Assembly: GCA_964502145.1 (NCBI GenBank)
Contig: CAZCVI010000136.1
Coordinates: 1 to 12,260 of the forward strand
Source: CAZCVI01 sp964502145
GTDB taxonomy: Bacteria > Acidobacteriota > Aminicenantia > UBA2199
Length of the DNA: 12,260 bases
Reading direction: 5' to 3'
Shown piece after piece: positions 4,647 to 12,223 of the stretch. The position numbers and the translations under genes were made by a program. Within the stretch, counting starts at the first letter, position 1; each line of letters opens with the position of its first letter. The notes under the pieces were generated by a model that saw only the letters and a list, made by a program, of their open reading frames with translations, had not been told where the DNA came from and searched no databases.

Positions 4647-6776
4647 AAAGATAAAGTAAAAATTCGCAGGGATAAAAACGGGATTCCCCATATAGAAGCG
4701 GAAAATGAAGCGGGAATCTATTGGGGGCAAGGGTGGATGCATGCTCAAGACCGTGGCTTGCAGATGCTATTAATGCGCATCCTCGGTCAGGGCCGGGCTT
4801 CGGAATTGCTCGATTCCTCCGTTGCCACGCTGGCGATTGATATGTTCTTTCAGCGCATGAACTGGACGGGAAATACCCAACCCCAATTGGACGCGTTGCC
4901 CGCCCATGTTCTGGAAAACCTCGATGCCTACTGTGCGGGTGTGAATGAAGGATTGGCAGATACGTTCCCCTGGGAATTAAAACTACTGGGCTATAAACGG
5001 GAACCATGGACACGGGAGGACGTGATTATGATGTCCCGTATCATCGGCTATCTGACCCTGGCGCAATCCCAGGCGGAAATGGAACGACTGCTGGTGGAAC
5101 TGGTGCAAGCGGGAGTTTCCCAACCAAAACTGGAGGAACTTTTCCCCGGCATTCTGGGTGGACTGGATTGCGAATTAATTAAAAAAGTCACGCTTCACGA
5201 GCGGATAGTACCGCTGCATGTTCTATGGAACGTTCCCGCTCCCCGGATGATGGCTTCCAATAATTGGGTGATTGCAGGCAAGAAAACCGCTTCTGGCAAG
5301 CCGATTCTTTCCAATGATCCGCACTTGGAAGCCAACCGCTTGCCCGCAGTATGGATGGAAATTGTGATGAGTACTGGTGAGAATTATTTTATCGGTGCCT
5401 CTATGCCGGGAGCACCGGGAATTCCTATAGGCAGGAACAAACATATCGCCTGGGGTGCTACTTATTCCTTTGTTGATGCCTGCGATTCATGGATTGAACA
5501 CTGCAAGGACGGGAAATACTACCGCGAAGACGGCGAGCGCTGGATTCCTTTCGCAAAAAGAGAGGTCTCTATCAAACGGAAGAAAACGGAACCCGTTGCT
5601 GTCACCTTTTATGAAAACCAACATGGTGTATTGGATGGCAATCCTTTTGAAGAGGGGTATTATCTGGCTACCCGCTGGGCTGCCGGGGAATCGGGAGCAC
5701 AAGTTCTGCAAGCGCTGATGGAAATGTGGCAGGTCAAAACAGTGGATCAGGCCATGAATACTCTGGGCCGCGTGGAAACTGGCTGGAATTTTGTCTTTGC
5801 CGATACCGCCGGGGATATTGGGTTTCAAATGTCTGGTATGGTGCCCAGGCGAAAGGAAGGCCTCAGCGGGTTTGTCCCCATGCCCGGCTGGAAGAAGGAA
5901 AATGACTGGCAAGGATTCTTGACGCCCCAGGAAATGCCCCGTTGCAAGAACCCAGCGTGCGGTTTTTTTGCTACCGCCAACCAGGACCTGAATAGTTATG
6001 GCCGCTTCTCCCCGATTAATATTCCCATGGGTTCTTATCGCGCCAAGCGGATCAATATGCTGCTGGAAAAGGGCGAAAACATATGTTTGACAGATATCTA
6101 CAAGATGCATGGCGATGTTTATTCTCTCCAGGCAGAACAATACATGAACATCTTAAGACCATTATTACCCGCCACTCCCCAGGGCAAGATTCTGGCCGCA
6201 TGGGATCTGTGTTATGACGCCAAATCCAAGGGTGCATTTTTATTCGAGCAATTTTATAAAGCCTTGTATCGCGAGGTATTCGGCAAGAACGGTTTTGGCG
6301 AAACAGTGACGGATTACTTGGCTGAAGAAACGGGTACATTCACTGATTTTTATGCCAATTTCGACCGGATTTTATTATCTGAAAATTCTGCTTGGTTTGG
6401 AACGGAAACACGAGAAGATATCTTCAAACGGATAGCTGAAAAGTCACTGGCGGTAGAACCCAGAACCTGGGGCGCAGTGCAACGGTTTACCATGTCTCAT
6501 ATTCTTTTTGGTGGTAAGTTGCCCCGTTTTCTGCGCTTTGATCGCGGGCCTATCACGGGCATTGGTGGCCGGGCCACTATTCATCAGGGACAAATTTACA
6601 GAAGCGGTGGTAGAATAACCACCTTTATGCCTTCGTATCGTTTTGTAACCGATTTGGCAGCAGAGAAATATTTTTCCAATCTCGCGGGCGGACCATCGGA
6701 CCGTCGTTTTTCCAAATGGTATTGTTCTGATTTGAAAAATTGGCGTTTGGGAAAATACAAAACCATCACTCCCTAA
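4620..6776 (+). CDS. penicillin acylase family protein (Ntn-hydrolase precursor)
   Basis: The 718-residue product is a full-length member of the penicillin/cephalosporin/AHL acylase family, whose precursors cut themselves into alpha and beta chains. The N-terminal alpha-chain signature KIRRDKNGIPHIEA and HAQDR is present. The beta chain should start at the Ser of SNNWVIAGKKT, codon 5256-5258 (Ser213 from this start), the catalytic N-terminal nucleophile. Next come SNDPHL, MPGAPGIPIGRNKHIAWG and FVDACDSW. A TANQ segment stands in the usual TANN position. The C-terminal family ending LAGGPSDRRFSKWYCSDL is intact. No signal peptide precedes the alpha chain, unlike the periplasmic members best known, so it is probably cytoplasmic. 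The start is uncertain among five tandem ATGs. It sits 12 bases after the membrane subunit gene and is likely in the same operon. Substrate cannot be predicted: amides, N-acyl amino acids, acyl-homoserine lactones or peptides are all possible. Confidence 0.85.
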   Translation: MNMNMNMNMKDKVKIRRDKNGIPHIEAENEAGIYWGQGWMHAQDRGLQMLLMRILGQGRASELLDSSVATLAIDMFFQRMNWTGNTQPQLDALPAHVLENLDAYCAGVNEGLADTFPWELKLLGYKREPWTREDVIMMSRIIGYLTLAQSQAEMERLLVELVQAGVSQPKLEELFPGILGGLDCELIKKVTLHERIVPLHVLWNVPAPRMMASNNWVIAGKKTASGKPILSNDPHLEANRLPAVWMEIVMSTGENYFIGASMPGAPGIPIGRNKHIAWGATYSFVDACDSWIEHCKDGKYYREDGERWIPFAKREVSIKRKKTEPVAVTFYENQHGVLDGNPFEEGYYLATRWAAGESGAQVLQALMEMWQVKTVDQAMNTLGRVETGWNFVFADTAGDIGFQMSGMVPRRKEGLSGFVPMPGWKKENDWQGFLTPQEMPRCKNPACGFFATANQDLNSYGRFSPINIPMGSYRAKRINMLLEKGENICLTDIYKMHGDVYSLQAEQYMNILRPLLPATPQGKILAAWDLCYDAKSKGAFLFEQFYKALYREVFGKNGFGETVTDYLAEETGTFTDFYANFDRILLSENSAWFGTETREDIFKRIAEKSLAVEPRTWGAVQRFTMSHILFGGKLPRFLRFDRGPITGIGGRATIHQGQIYRSGGRITTFMPSYRFVTDLAAEKYFSNLAGGPSDRRFSKWYCSDLKNWRLGKYKTITP

Positions 6777-6809
6777 AGTGCTAAGACAGTGCTAAGACAA
6801 TGCTAAGAA
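6777..6809. repeat. three tandem 11-base repeats with stop codons in every frame
   Basis: AGTGCTAAGAC occurs perfectly at 6777-6787 and 6788-6798, with a third degenerate copy AATGCTAAGAA at 6799-6809. Each unit contains TAA, and because 11 is not a multiple of 3, the TAA codons at 6782, 6793 and 6804 fall in the three different frames. The array starts one base after the acylase stop codon (6774-6776), between two convergent genes. Confidence 0.8.
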
Positions 6810-6836
6810 GTAGTGTAACACGCCGCTACATTTTTT
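6810..6836 (+). terminator. probable intrinsic terminator of the acylase operon
   Basis: GTAGTG (6810-6815) pairs with CGCTAC (6824-6829), six pairs including one G-T wobble, with an 8-base loop. After one A follow six T (6831-6836). It lies just behind the acylase gene and overlaps the last codons of the convergent debranching enzyme gene. The stem is short, so strength is uncertain. Confidence 0.45.
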
Positions 6837-9024
6837 GACAAACCGCAATCAGAACTGCCATGCTGCGTCCTCTTAGGATAAAAGTTTTCTCCTTTTCCAA
6901 TAATGGTTCCGTTCCTGGTGTCGGAATATCCTCGGGAGAGGGATTCTGCGTATTAATAGCTATTTTCCAAATGCCCTTATTGGGGGGCGGTGGAATAAGA
7001 AAAGTTCTGGGTTGGATATTGGCATTAAACATGCAAAAAATATCATGGTTGGTGGTTGGAGTGGCTATAACTCTTACAGAATGGCTGGTAATAGGTTTTG
7101 TGTAGCCATTTTGTTTCTCCTCTTCCCAGAACCCCGCGCCCTTTCCTTTTATTAATAATCCCAGACACAGATTCGTGCCATTCCAGTCCGGTGGTTTTCC
7201 CATATTGCCATACCACGTGATATCGGGAATATATTCTCCTTCTATCAATGTCTCGGAATAAAAACTTTGCCTTCTTAACATCCGGTGCTGCATCAGGAAT
7301 TGGATCAGTTCGTGGGTGAAGCGGACAATGTCCGCATTTTTTTCAATCTGGGTCCAATCAAACCAGGAGATATCATTATCTTGGCAATAGGCGTTATTGT
7401 TTCCTTTTTGCGTGCGGCGGAATTCGTCGCCACCCAAAATCATGGGTACACCCAGGGAGAGAATTAGCGTTGCCAGCATGTTCTTGATCTGTCGCAGACG
7501 TACACTCTCGATTTCCGGGTCTGTTGTTGGACCTTCTACCCCATGATTGATAGCCAGGTTATAGTTATCGCCATCGCCGTTATTTTCACCATTGGCCAGG
7601 TTATGTTTTTGTTCAAAAGAGGCCCAATCATTGAGGGTAAAACCATCATGGGAAGTGATAAAGTTGATACTATGATGGGGGGTTCGGCCATCTTTGCCAT
7701 ACAAGTCCGAACTACCGGCGAAACGGGTAGCCAGAGGTCCCACGCTGCCAGCATCGCCGCGCCAGAAACGGCGCACGTCGTCCCTGAACTTTCCATTCCA
7801 TTCCGCCCATCTGCCACTAAATTCCCCAACCTGATAAGCGCCCGCCGCATCCCAAGCTTCAGCGATAATCTTGGTGCCTCGCAAAATAGGGTATTCTTCA
7901 ATGCGGCGTAGTAGGGGAGGGTTAGGTTGCAGATTGCCCATTTCATCCCGCCCCAAAACGGAAGCCAAATCAAACCGGAAACCATCCACATGCATGTGCA
8001 ACACCCAATAATACAAACAAGAAATAATAAAATCCACCACTACCGGGTGATTGCAGTTCAAGGTATTGCCACAGCCCGTATAATCCAGGTACGAGCCATC
8101 GCGCGGGTCCAGCATGTAATAAATACTGTTATCAATGCCTTTAAAGGAGAGCGTCGGGCCCTTGGCGTTTCCTTCCGCTGTATGGTTGAATACCACGTCC
8201 AGAATCACTTCAATATCTTCCTCATGCAGTTTTTTAACCATACTTTTGAATTCTTCCACCTGTTGTCCCATCGTTCCAGAAGAAGAATAGCGACCATTAG
8301 GAGCAAAAAATCCCACCGTATTGTAGCCCCAGTAATTAGGCAGAGGTTCGCCAGTAAAGGGATTATTGCGGTTCTCCTGATATAAGCTGAACTCTTGCAC
8401 CGGCAATAATTCCAGCGCAGTGATGCCCAGTTTTTTAAAATAGGGGATTTGTTCCGTGATACCCCGATAAGTGCCCGGGTGTTTCACATGAGAACTGTTA
8501 TGGCGCGTCAGTCCGCACACGTGGCATTCATAAATCACTGTTTCTGATAGCGGGCGGTTTAGCGGGCGGTCCATTTCCCAGTCGAATTTATCCGAACAGA
8601 CCACGCATTTGGGCATATGTTTCGCACCCATCTTTTCTGGGTGTGTACTTGGTTCCGGGTAGGGGTATTGAAGTGTAAACTCCCCGGTTAATGCTTTGGC
8701 AAAAGGGTCCAAGAGGAAAAGATTGGCATTAAAACGGTGTCCTTTTTCCGGTTGATAGGGACCATCCATACGCCAGAGGTATAATTGGCCCGGTTTAATA
8801 TCTTTTACCCAGGTATGCCAGACATCTCCTGTTCGATGAAATTCTGGAATGAGCTCGATTTGAGTGTCGGGCTCGTCATCATCCGGATGATTAAAGAATG
8901 CCAACCAGACCAGGGTGGCATGCCTGCTAAAAATAGAGAAATGCACGCCATTGGCATCCACATTGGCCCCGTAAGGCAGTTTTAATGGAAACCCGGAAAA
9001 AAATTCAAACTCCCTGCATTTCAT
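6826..9024 (-). CDS. glgX: glycogen/alpha-glucan debranching enzyme (isoamylase / GlgX / TreX type)
   Basis: This 732-residue GH13 enzyme hydrolyses alpha-1,6 branches in glycogen or its limit dextrins in the cytoplasm. An N-terminal CBM48-like domain (about residues 12-110, PYGANVDANGVHFSIFSRHA onward) precedes the TIM barrel. The catalytic residues are all present: nucleophile Asp352 in VDGFRFDLAS, acid/base Glu389 in IAEAWDAAG, and transition-state Asp460 in FITSHDGFTLND. EVILDVVFNHTAEG is conserved region I, and ILGGDEFRRTQKGNNNAYCQDN is typical of isoamylase, GlgX and TreX. The length suits GlgX/TreX (about 650-720) or isoamylase (about 750), and sequence alone does not separate chain-length preferences. 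The ATG at 9024 is chosen because GGAG (9036-9033) lies 8 bases before it; an in-frame GTG at 9033 overlaps that site. It is convergent with the acylase gene and divergent from the transporter, so probably monocistronic. No signal peptide. Confidence 0.9.
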   Translation of the reverse strand: MKCREFEFFSGFPLKLPYGANVDANGVHFSIFSRHATLVWLAFFNHPDDDEPDTQIELIPEFHRTGDVWHTWVKDIKPGQLYLWRMDGPYQPEKGHRFNANLFLLDPFAKALTGEFTLQYPYPEPSTHPEKMGAKHMPKCVVCSDKFDWEMDRPLNRPLSETVIYECHVCGLTRHNSSHVKHPGTYRGITEQIPYFKKLGITALELLPVQEFSLYQENRNNPFTGEPLPNYWGYNTVGFFAPNGRYSSSGTMGQQVEEFKSMVKKLHEEDIEVILDVVFNHTAEGNAKGPTLSFKGIDNSIYYMLDPRDGSYLDYTGCGNTLNCNHPVVVDFIISCLYYWVLHMHVDGFRFDLASVLGRDEMGNLQPNPPLLRRIEEYPILRGTKIIAEAWDAAGAYQVGEFSGRWAEWNGKFRDDVRRFWRGDAGSVGPLATRFAGSSDLYGKDGRTPHHSINFITSHDGFTLNDWASFEQKHNLANGENNGDGDNYNLAINHGVEGPTTDPEIESVRLRQIKNMLATLILSLGVPMILGGDEFRRTQKGNNNAYCQDNDISWFDWTQIEKNADIVRFTHELIQFLMQHRMLRRQSFYSETLIEGEYIPDITWYGNMGKPPDWNGTNLCLGLLIKGKGAGFWEEEKQNGYTKPITSHSVRVIATPTTNHDIFCMFNANIQPRTFLIPPPPNKGIWKIAINTQNPSPEDIPTPGTEPLLEKEKTFILRGRSMAVLIAVCQKM

Positions 9025-9032
9025 CGGTCCCA

Positions 9033-9036
9033 CTCC
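9033..9036 (-). promoter_or_regulatory. ribosome binding site deciding the debranching enzyme start
   Basis: On the minus strand GGAG reads from 9036 to 9033, 8 bases before the ATG at 9024-9022. The alternative GTG (9033-9031) begins inside this GGAG and has no site of its own. Confidence 0.65.
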
Positions 9037-9058
9037 ATCGAAAAATGGGATATATATT

Positions 9059-9080
9059 TATACTTGGTTCTATACTTGGT
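9059..9080. repeat. 12-base-period direct repeat upstream of the debranching enzyme gene
   Basis: TATACTTGGT occurs at 9059-9068 and again at 9071-9080, two bases apart. On the minus strand it reads ACCAAGTATA twice and supplies the AT-rich boxes TATAAA (9062-9057) and TATAGA (9074-9069) that could serve as -10 elements. I found no -35 box at a proper distance. It could be an operator or simply a promoter duplication. The rest of the 9037-9200 gap shows nothing else I can name. Confidence 0.5.
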
Positions 9081-9200
9081 CATGTATGCGCCAATTTTCT
9101 CAAAGTTGTTCATAACTTTAATTCGCTTCATACCTAATAGATTTATCATAAAAAAACCTTAATTTCAAGATTTCTCTGTGGTTTATTCTTTTTCTCTTTC

Positions 9201-9229
9201 TTTGCGTTTGGTCAGGAATGTGGTAGAAT
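9201..9229 (+). promoter_or_regulatory. probable promoter of the MFS transporter gene
   Basis: TTTGCG (9201-9206) and TAGAAT (9224-9229) are 17 bases apart. The ATG is only 12 bases after the -10 box. A GAGGA ribosome binding site (9231-9235) lies in between, so if transcription starts at the usual distance the leader would be only a few bases and might exclude part of that site. Confidence 0.45.
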
Positions 9230-9241
9230 AGAGGACTACTT

Positions 9242-10396
9242 ATGGAACATATCAAACAAATTAAAAAGAACCCCATGTATCGTTTTTTGATGCTGCTTAC
9301 CGTGGCTTCCACTGCCGGTTTGCAGACGTGGCAGTCTTTGTTTAATAATTTTGCCGTGGATAAGGTAGGGTTGAATGGCAATCATATGGGCATGATCCAA
9401 GCCATTCGTGAGGTGCCTGGGTTCCTTGCGTTGCTCGTGGTATTTTGCTTGTTGTATATTAAAGAGTACCGCCTCTCCGCATTATCTATTGTTATTTTAG
9501 GGATCGGTGTTGCGATTACCGGGATGATGCCCAGTTATGGCGGGCTTATTATCAGTACCCTTGTCATGAGTTTTGGATTCCATTATTATGAGACCACCAA
9601 TCAATCCTTAACCCTGCAATATTTCGATCTCACTGCTACCCCTTGGGTATTAGGTAAGCAACGTAGTTATACTGCCGCTGCCAATGTTGTTATTGGAGTT
9701 TTGATTTTTTTCGTACAACCTTATATGAGTTATAAGTTCATGTACCTGGTTTTTGGCAGTGCGATCCTGGTCATGGGGATCTGGGCGTTCAGTAAGAATC
9801 CATCCGATAAAAACATCATCCCCCAGCACAAAAAAATGTTCTTGCGCAAAAAGTATTCCCTCTACTATTTCCTAACTTTTATGGCCGGGGCGCGGCGGCA
9901 AATTTTTACTGCCTTTGCCGTGTTCCTGATGGTGCAAAAATTCAATTATACCGTGCAAGAGATCGTCGTGCTATTTATTATTAATAATGTTATCAATTAT
10001 TTTCTCAACCCCTTGATTGGTCTGGCCATTAACAAGTTAGGAGAGCGAAAATTACTGACGATGGAATATTCCAGTGTCTTTTTTATCTTCTTAGCCTATG
10101 CGTTCGCGCAGTTTAAATATCAACTGGCTATTTTATATATATTGGATCAGATTTTCTTTAATTTTTCCATAGCCATTCGCACCTACTTCCAAAAAATCGG
10201 TGACCCACGGGATATCGCGCCCACTATGGCAGTGGGATTTACTATCAATCATATTGCCGCCGTGGCTTTGCCCGTGATGGGTGGGATTTTGTGGATTATT
10301 GATTATCGGCTCCCGTTTATTATTGGCTCTGGATTGAGTGTAATTTCATTGGCTGCCGTGCAGAGGATTCGCATACCAAAGAAAGTGGGAAGCTAG
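9242..10396 (+). CDS. MFS transporter, substrate unknown
   Basis: This 384-residue protein is a 12-helix major facilitator, slightly shorter than the usual 400-430. The short cytoplasmic N-terminus (MEHIKQIKKNPMYRF) leads into helix 1 with LTVASTAGLQTWQSLFNNFAVD. A motif-A-like loop lies between helices 8 and 9: GLAINKLGERK at residues 260-270. The corresponding first-half loop (LYIKEYRLSA) is degenerate. The central cytoplasmic loop is basic (SKNPSDKNIIPQHKKMFLRKK, about 179-200), followed by the distinctive GARRQIFTAF. No substrate-specific motif is recognisable, and neighbours give no good clue: the divergent gene is a glucan debranching enzyme, which might suggest sugar or oligosaccharide export, but that is only proximity. 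GAGGA at 9231-9235 supports this start. The downstream gene has its own promoter. Confidence 0.8.
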   Translation: MEHIKQIKKNPMYRFLMLLTVASTAGLQTWQSLFNNFAVDKVGLNGNHMGMIQAIREVPGFLALLVVFCLLYIKEYRLSALSIVILGIGVAITGMMPSYGGLIISTLVMSFGFHYYETTNQSLTLQYFDLTATPWVLGKQRSYTAAANVVIGVLIFFVQPYMSYKFMYLVFGSAILVMGIWAFSKNPSDKNIIPQHKKMFLRKKYSLYYFLTFMAGARRQIFTAFAVFLMVQKFNYTVQEIVVLFIINNVINYFLNPLIGLAINKLGERKLLTMEYSSVFFIFLAYAFAQFKYQLAILYILDQIFFNFSIAIRTYFQKIGDPRDIAPTMAVGFTINHIAAVALPVMGGILWIIDYRLPFIIGSGLSVISLAAVQRIRIPKKVGS

Positions 10397-10407
10397 ACCG
10401 TTGGGAT

Positions 10408-10436
10408 TTTACTTTCCCTGCCATTTGGTTTATAAT
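10408..10436 (+). promoter_or_regulatory. promoter of the ATPase-nuclease gene
   Basis: TTTACT (10408-10413) and a consensus TATAAT (10431-10436) are 17 bases apart. The ribosome binding site AGGTGA (10443-10448) and ATG (10455) follow closely, so the leader is about 12 bases. The 58-base gap contains no terminator-like hairpin, so read-through from the transporter gene is also possible. Confidence 0.55.
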
Positions 10437-10454
10437 AATAGCAGGTGAAAAAAA

Positions 10455-12083
10455 ATGAAAATGGAACGTTTTTTTAATACAGCCGGGCCAATTAAACCAG
10501 AAGACCATTATTTTATTGATCCGTTGCAGCGGATGGATTTGGATGATATTCTCGATCTGATTGATCAAAAAAAGTATTTTATACTTCATGCTCCCCGTCA
10601 AACAGGGAAAACCACCTATCTTATGGCATTAATGGATTACCTTAACAAGGCGGGAAAATACAAAGCCCTGTACACCAATATTGAAAATGCACAGGCTGCC
10701 AGGGAAAATGTCAGAAAAGGGATGGGGGCCATTATGAATGCCTTGGCAAAGGATTCTGTAAATCGACTGAAGGACTCCTTCTTAGAGGAGAATTGGAAGG
10801 CCGTTCTTGAAGAAAATGAGGAATTCTCAGCTATAGAACGTTTGATATCCCTCTGGTGCCAGCAAAGCGAGAAGCCCGTGGTGCTCTTTATTGATGAAGT
10901 GGATTCGTTGGTGGGGGATACCTTGATCTCATTGCTGCGTCAATTACGTAGCGGTTATCCCAATCGCCCCGCGCTATTCCCGCAAAGTATTATTTTATGC
11001 GGTGTCCGCGATGTCCGGGATTACCGCATCCATTCCGATATAGAAAAAACAATGATCACTGGCGGCAGTGCCTTTAATATTAAGTCCGAATCATTAAAAT
11101 TAGGAAATTTTAGTACCACTGATATTCGAACACTCTATGAACTCCATACCCATGAGACAGGTCAACCGTTTCAAGAAGATGTTTACCCCCTGGTCTGGGA
11201 ATTATCCGAGGGTCAACCCTGGCTGGTTAATGCCCTTGCCTATGAAGTCACCTATAAAATAAAAGAGAACCGCGACCGGCAAAAGGAAATAACTGCGGCC
11301 ATGATTAAACAAGCCAAAGAGAATCTCATTATCAGGCGGGAAACCCATCTGGACCAATTAACCGATAAATTAAAAGAAGATCGGGTAAAACGCGTGTTAA
11401 TTCCCCTATTAGTGGGATTAGAAAATATCGAAAACATCAAGGAAGATGACATCGACTATGTTTCCGATCTTGGTCTGATCAAACGAAAACCCCAATTGAG
11501 CATTGCCAACCGCATTTATCAGGAAATCATCCCCAGACAATTAACCTACAGCGCCCAAATGACCATCATCCAAGAAGCCTCCTGGTATCAAATGCCAGAC
11601 GGTCGCTTGGATATGGATAAACTCTTAACCGCCTTTCAAGCTTTCTTCAGGAAACATTTTGAAAGCTGGGTGAATGGTTTTGATTATGCCGAAGCCGGAG
11701 CGCAATTGTTATTGCAGGCTTTTTTGCAACGTATTGTGAATGGCGGCGGCAGGGTAGAACGGGAATACGGCCTGGGCCGAATGCGCACGGATTTGCTGAT
11801 CGTGTGGCCGTTAAATGTCAATAAAGATTTGGCGGAAGACCACTATGCCCGGTTTGCCCACGTGCAAGAAGCCGTAATCGAATTAAAATTGCAGCACACC
11901 AACACCCTGGAAACTACCATTGAAAAAGGCCTGGAACAAACGTACCAATATATGGATAAATGTGGCACCAAAGAAGGGTATTTATTGATCTTTAATTCAT
12001 CGCCCACCGCAACATGGGAAGATAAAATCTTCAAGCAAGAAAAAACCGTCCAGGGTATTCAGATTAATGTCTACGGGATGTAA
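10455..12083 (+). CDS. AAA-type ATPase fused to C-terminal PD-(D/E)XK nuclease domain
   Basis: This 542-residue protein joins a P-loop ATPase to a nuclease-like domain. The Walker A motif is APRQTGKT (46-53), with Ala in place of the first Gly. Walker B is VVLFIDEVD (142-150), with Asp147 and Glu148, and ILCGVRDVRDYR follows as a sensor-like strand. The winged-helix-like middle (about 290-370) ends near LGLIKRKPQLSIANRIYQEIIP. The C-terminus carries a complete PD-(D/E)XK core: Glu435/Glu437 in RVERE, Asp446 in RMRTDLL, Glu476-x-Lys478 in VIELKL, and Gln495-x-x-x-Tyr499, the QxxxY motif of RecB-like nucleases. Such AAA-like plus PD-(D/E)XK proteins are often multicopy in environmental bacteria and have no settled function. 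Defence, or control of mobile DNA, is an inference. No partner gene is visible in the window. A second in-frame ATG at 10461 could also serve. Confidence 0.8.
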   Translation: MKMERFFNTAGPIKPEDHYFIDPLQRMDLDDILDLIDQKKYFILHAPRQTGKTTYLMALMDYLNKAGKYKALYTNIENAQAARENVRKGMGAIMNALAKDSVNRLKDSFLEENWKAVLEENEEFSAIERLISLWCQQSEKPVVLFIDEVDSLVGDTLISLLRQLRSGYPNRPALFPQSIILCGVRDVRDYRIHSDIEKTMITGGSAFNIKSESLKLGNFSTTDIRTLYELHTHETGQPFQEDVYPLVWELSEGQPWLVNALAYEVTYKIKENRDRQKEITAAMIKQAKENLIIRRETHLDQLTDKLKEDRVKRVLIPLLVGLENIENIKEDDIDYVSDLGLIKRKPQLSIANRIYQEIIPRQLTYSAQMTIIQEASWYQMPDGRLDMDKLLTAFQAFFRKHFESWVNGFDYAEAGAQLLLQAFLQRIVNGGGRVEREYGLGRMRTDLLIVWPLNVNKDLAEDHYARFAHVQEAVIELKLQHTNTLETTIEKGLEQTYQYMDKCGTKEGYLLIFNSSPTATWEDKIFKQEKTVQGIQINVYGM

Positions 12084-12165
12084 GATCGTTAATCCCTTCC
12101 ATCAATCACTATTTCTGCCTATCGAACCAAAAGAGGATTAATAGCGGGACAGGCCAGAACAGGCA

Positions 12166-12223
12166 TGAATACCCAATAGAAAAAACCGCATAGATAGGTC
12201 ACCGGGTATCTATTCAGTTTTTT
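12166..12223 (+). terminator. possible terminator after the ATPase-nuclease gene
   Basis: TGAATACCC (12166-12174) can pair with GGGTA (12204-12208) and TTCA (12213-12216) with a 4-base bulge, and T6 follows at 12218-12223. The loop is long (29 bases), so this is a weak prediction. The rest of 12084-12260 holds no gene or other recognisable element. Confidence 0.25.

Noticed and set aside
5487..6140. 217-codon minus-strand open frame
   Set aside because: It is wholly inside the acylase gene, which has family motifs on the plus strand throughout this stretch; a shadow frame.
7543..8385. Two plus-strand open frames of 122 and 152 codons
   Set aside because: They lie opposite the debranching enzyme catalytic domain (Asp352, Glu389, Asp460 coded on the minus strand) and show no protein family features.
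9025..9033. GTG start for the debranching enzyme
   Set aside because: It begins inside the GGAG that is well spaced for the ATG at 9024.
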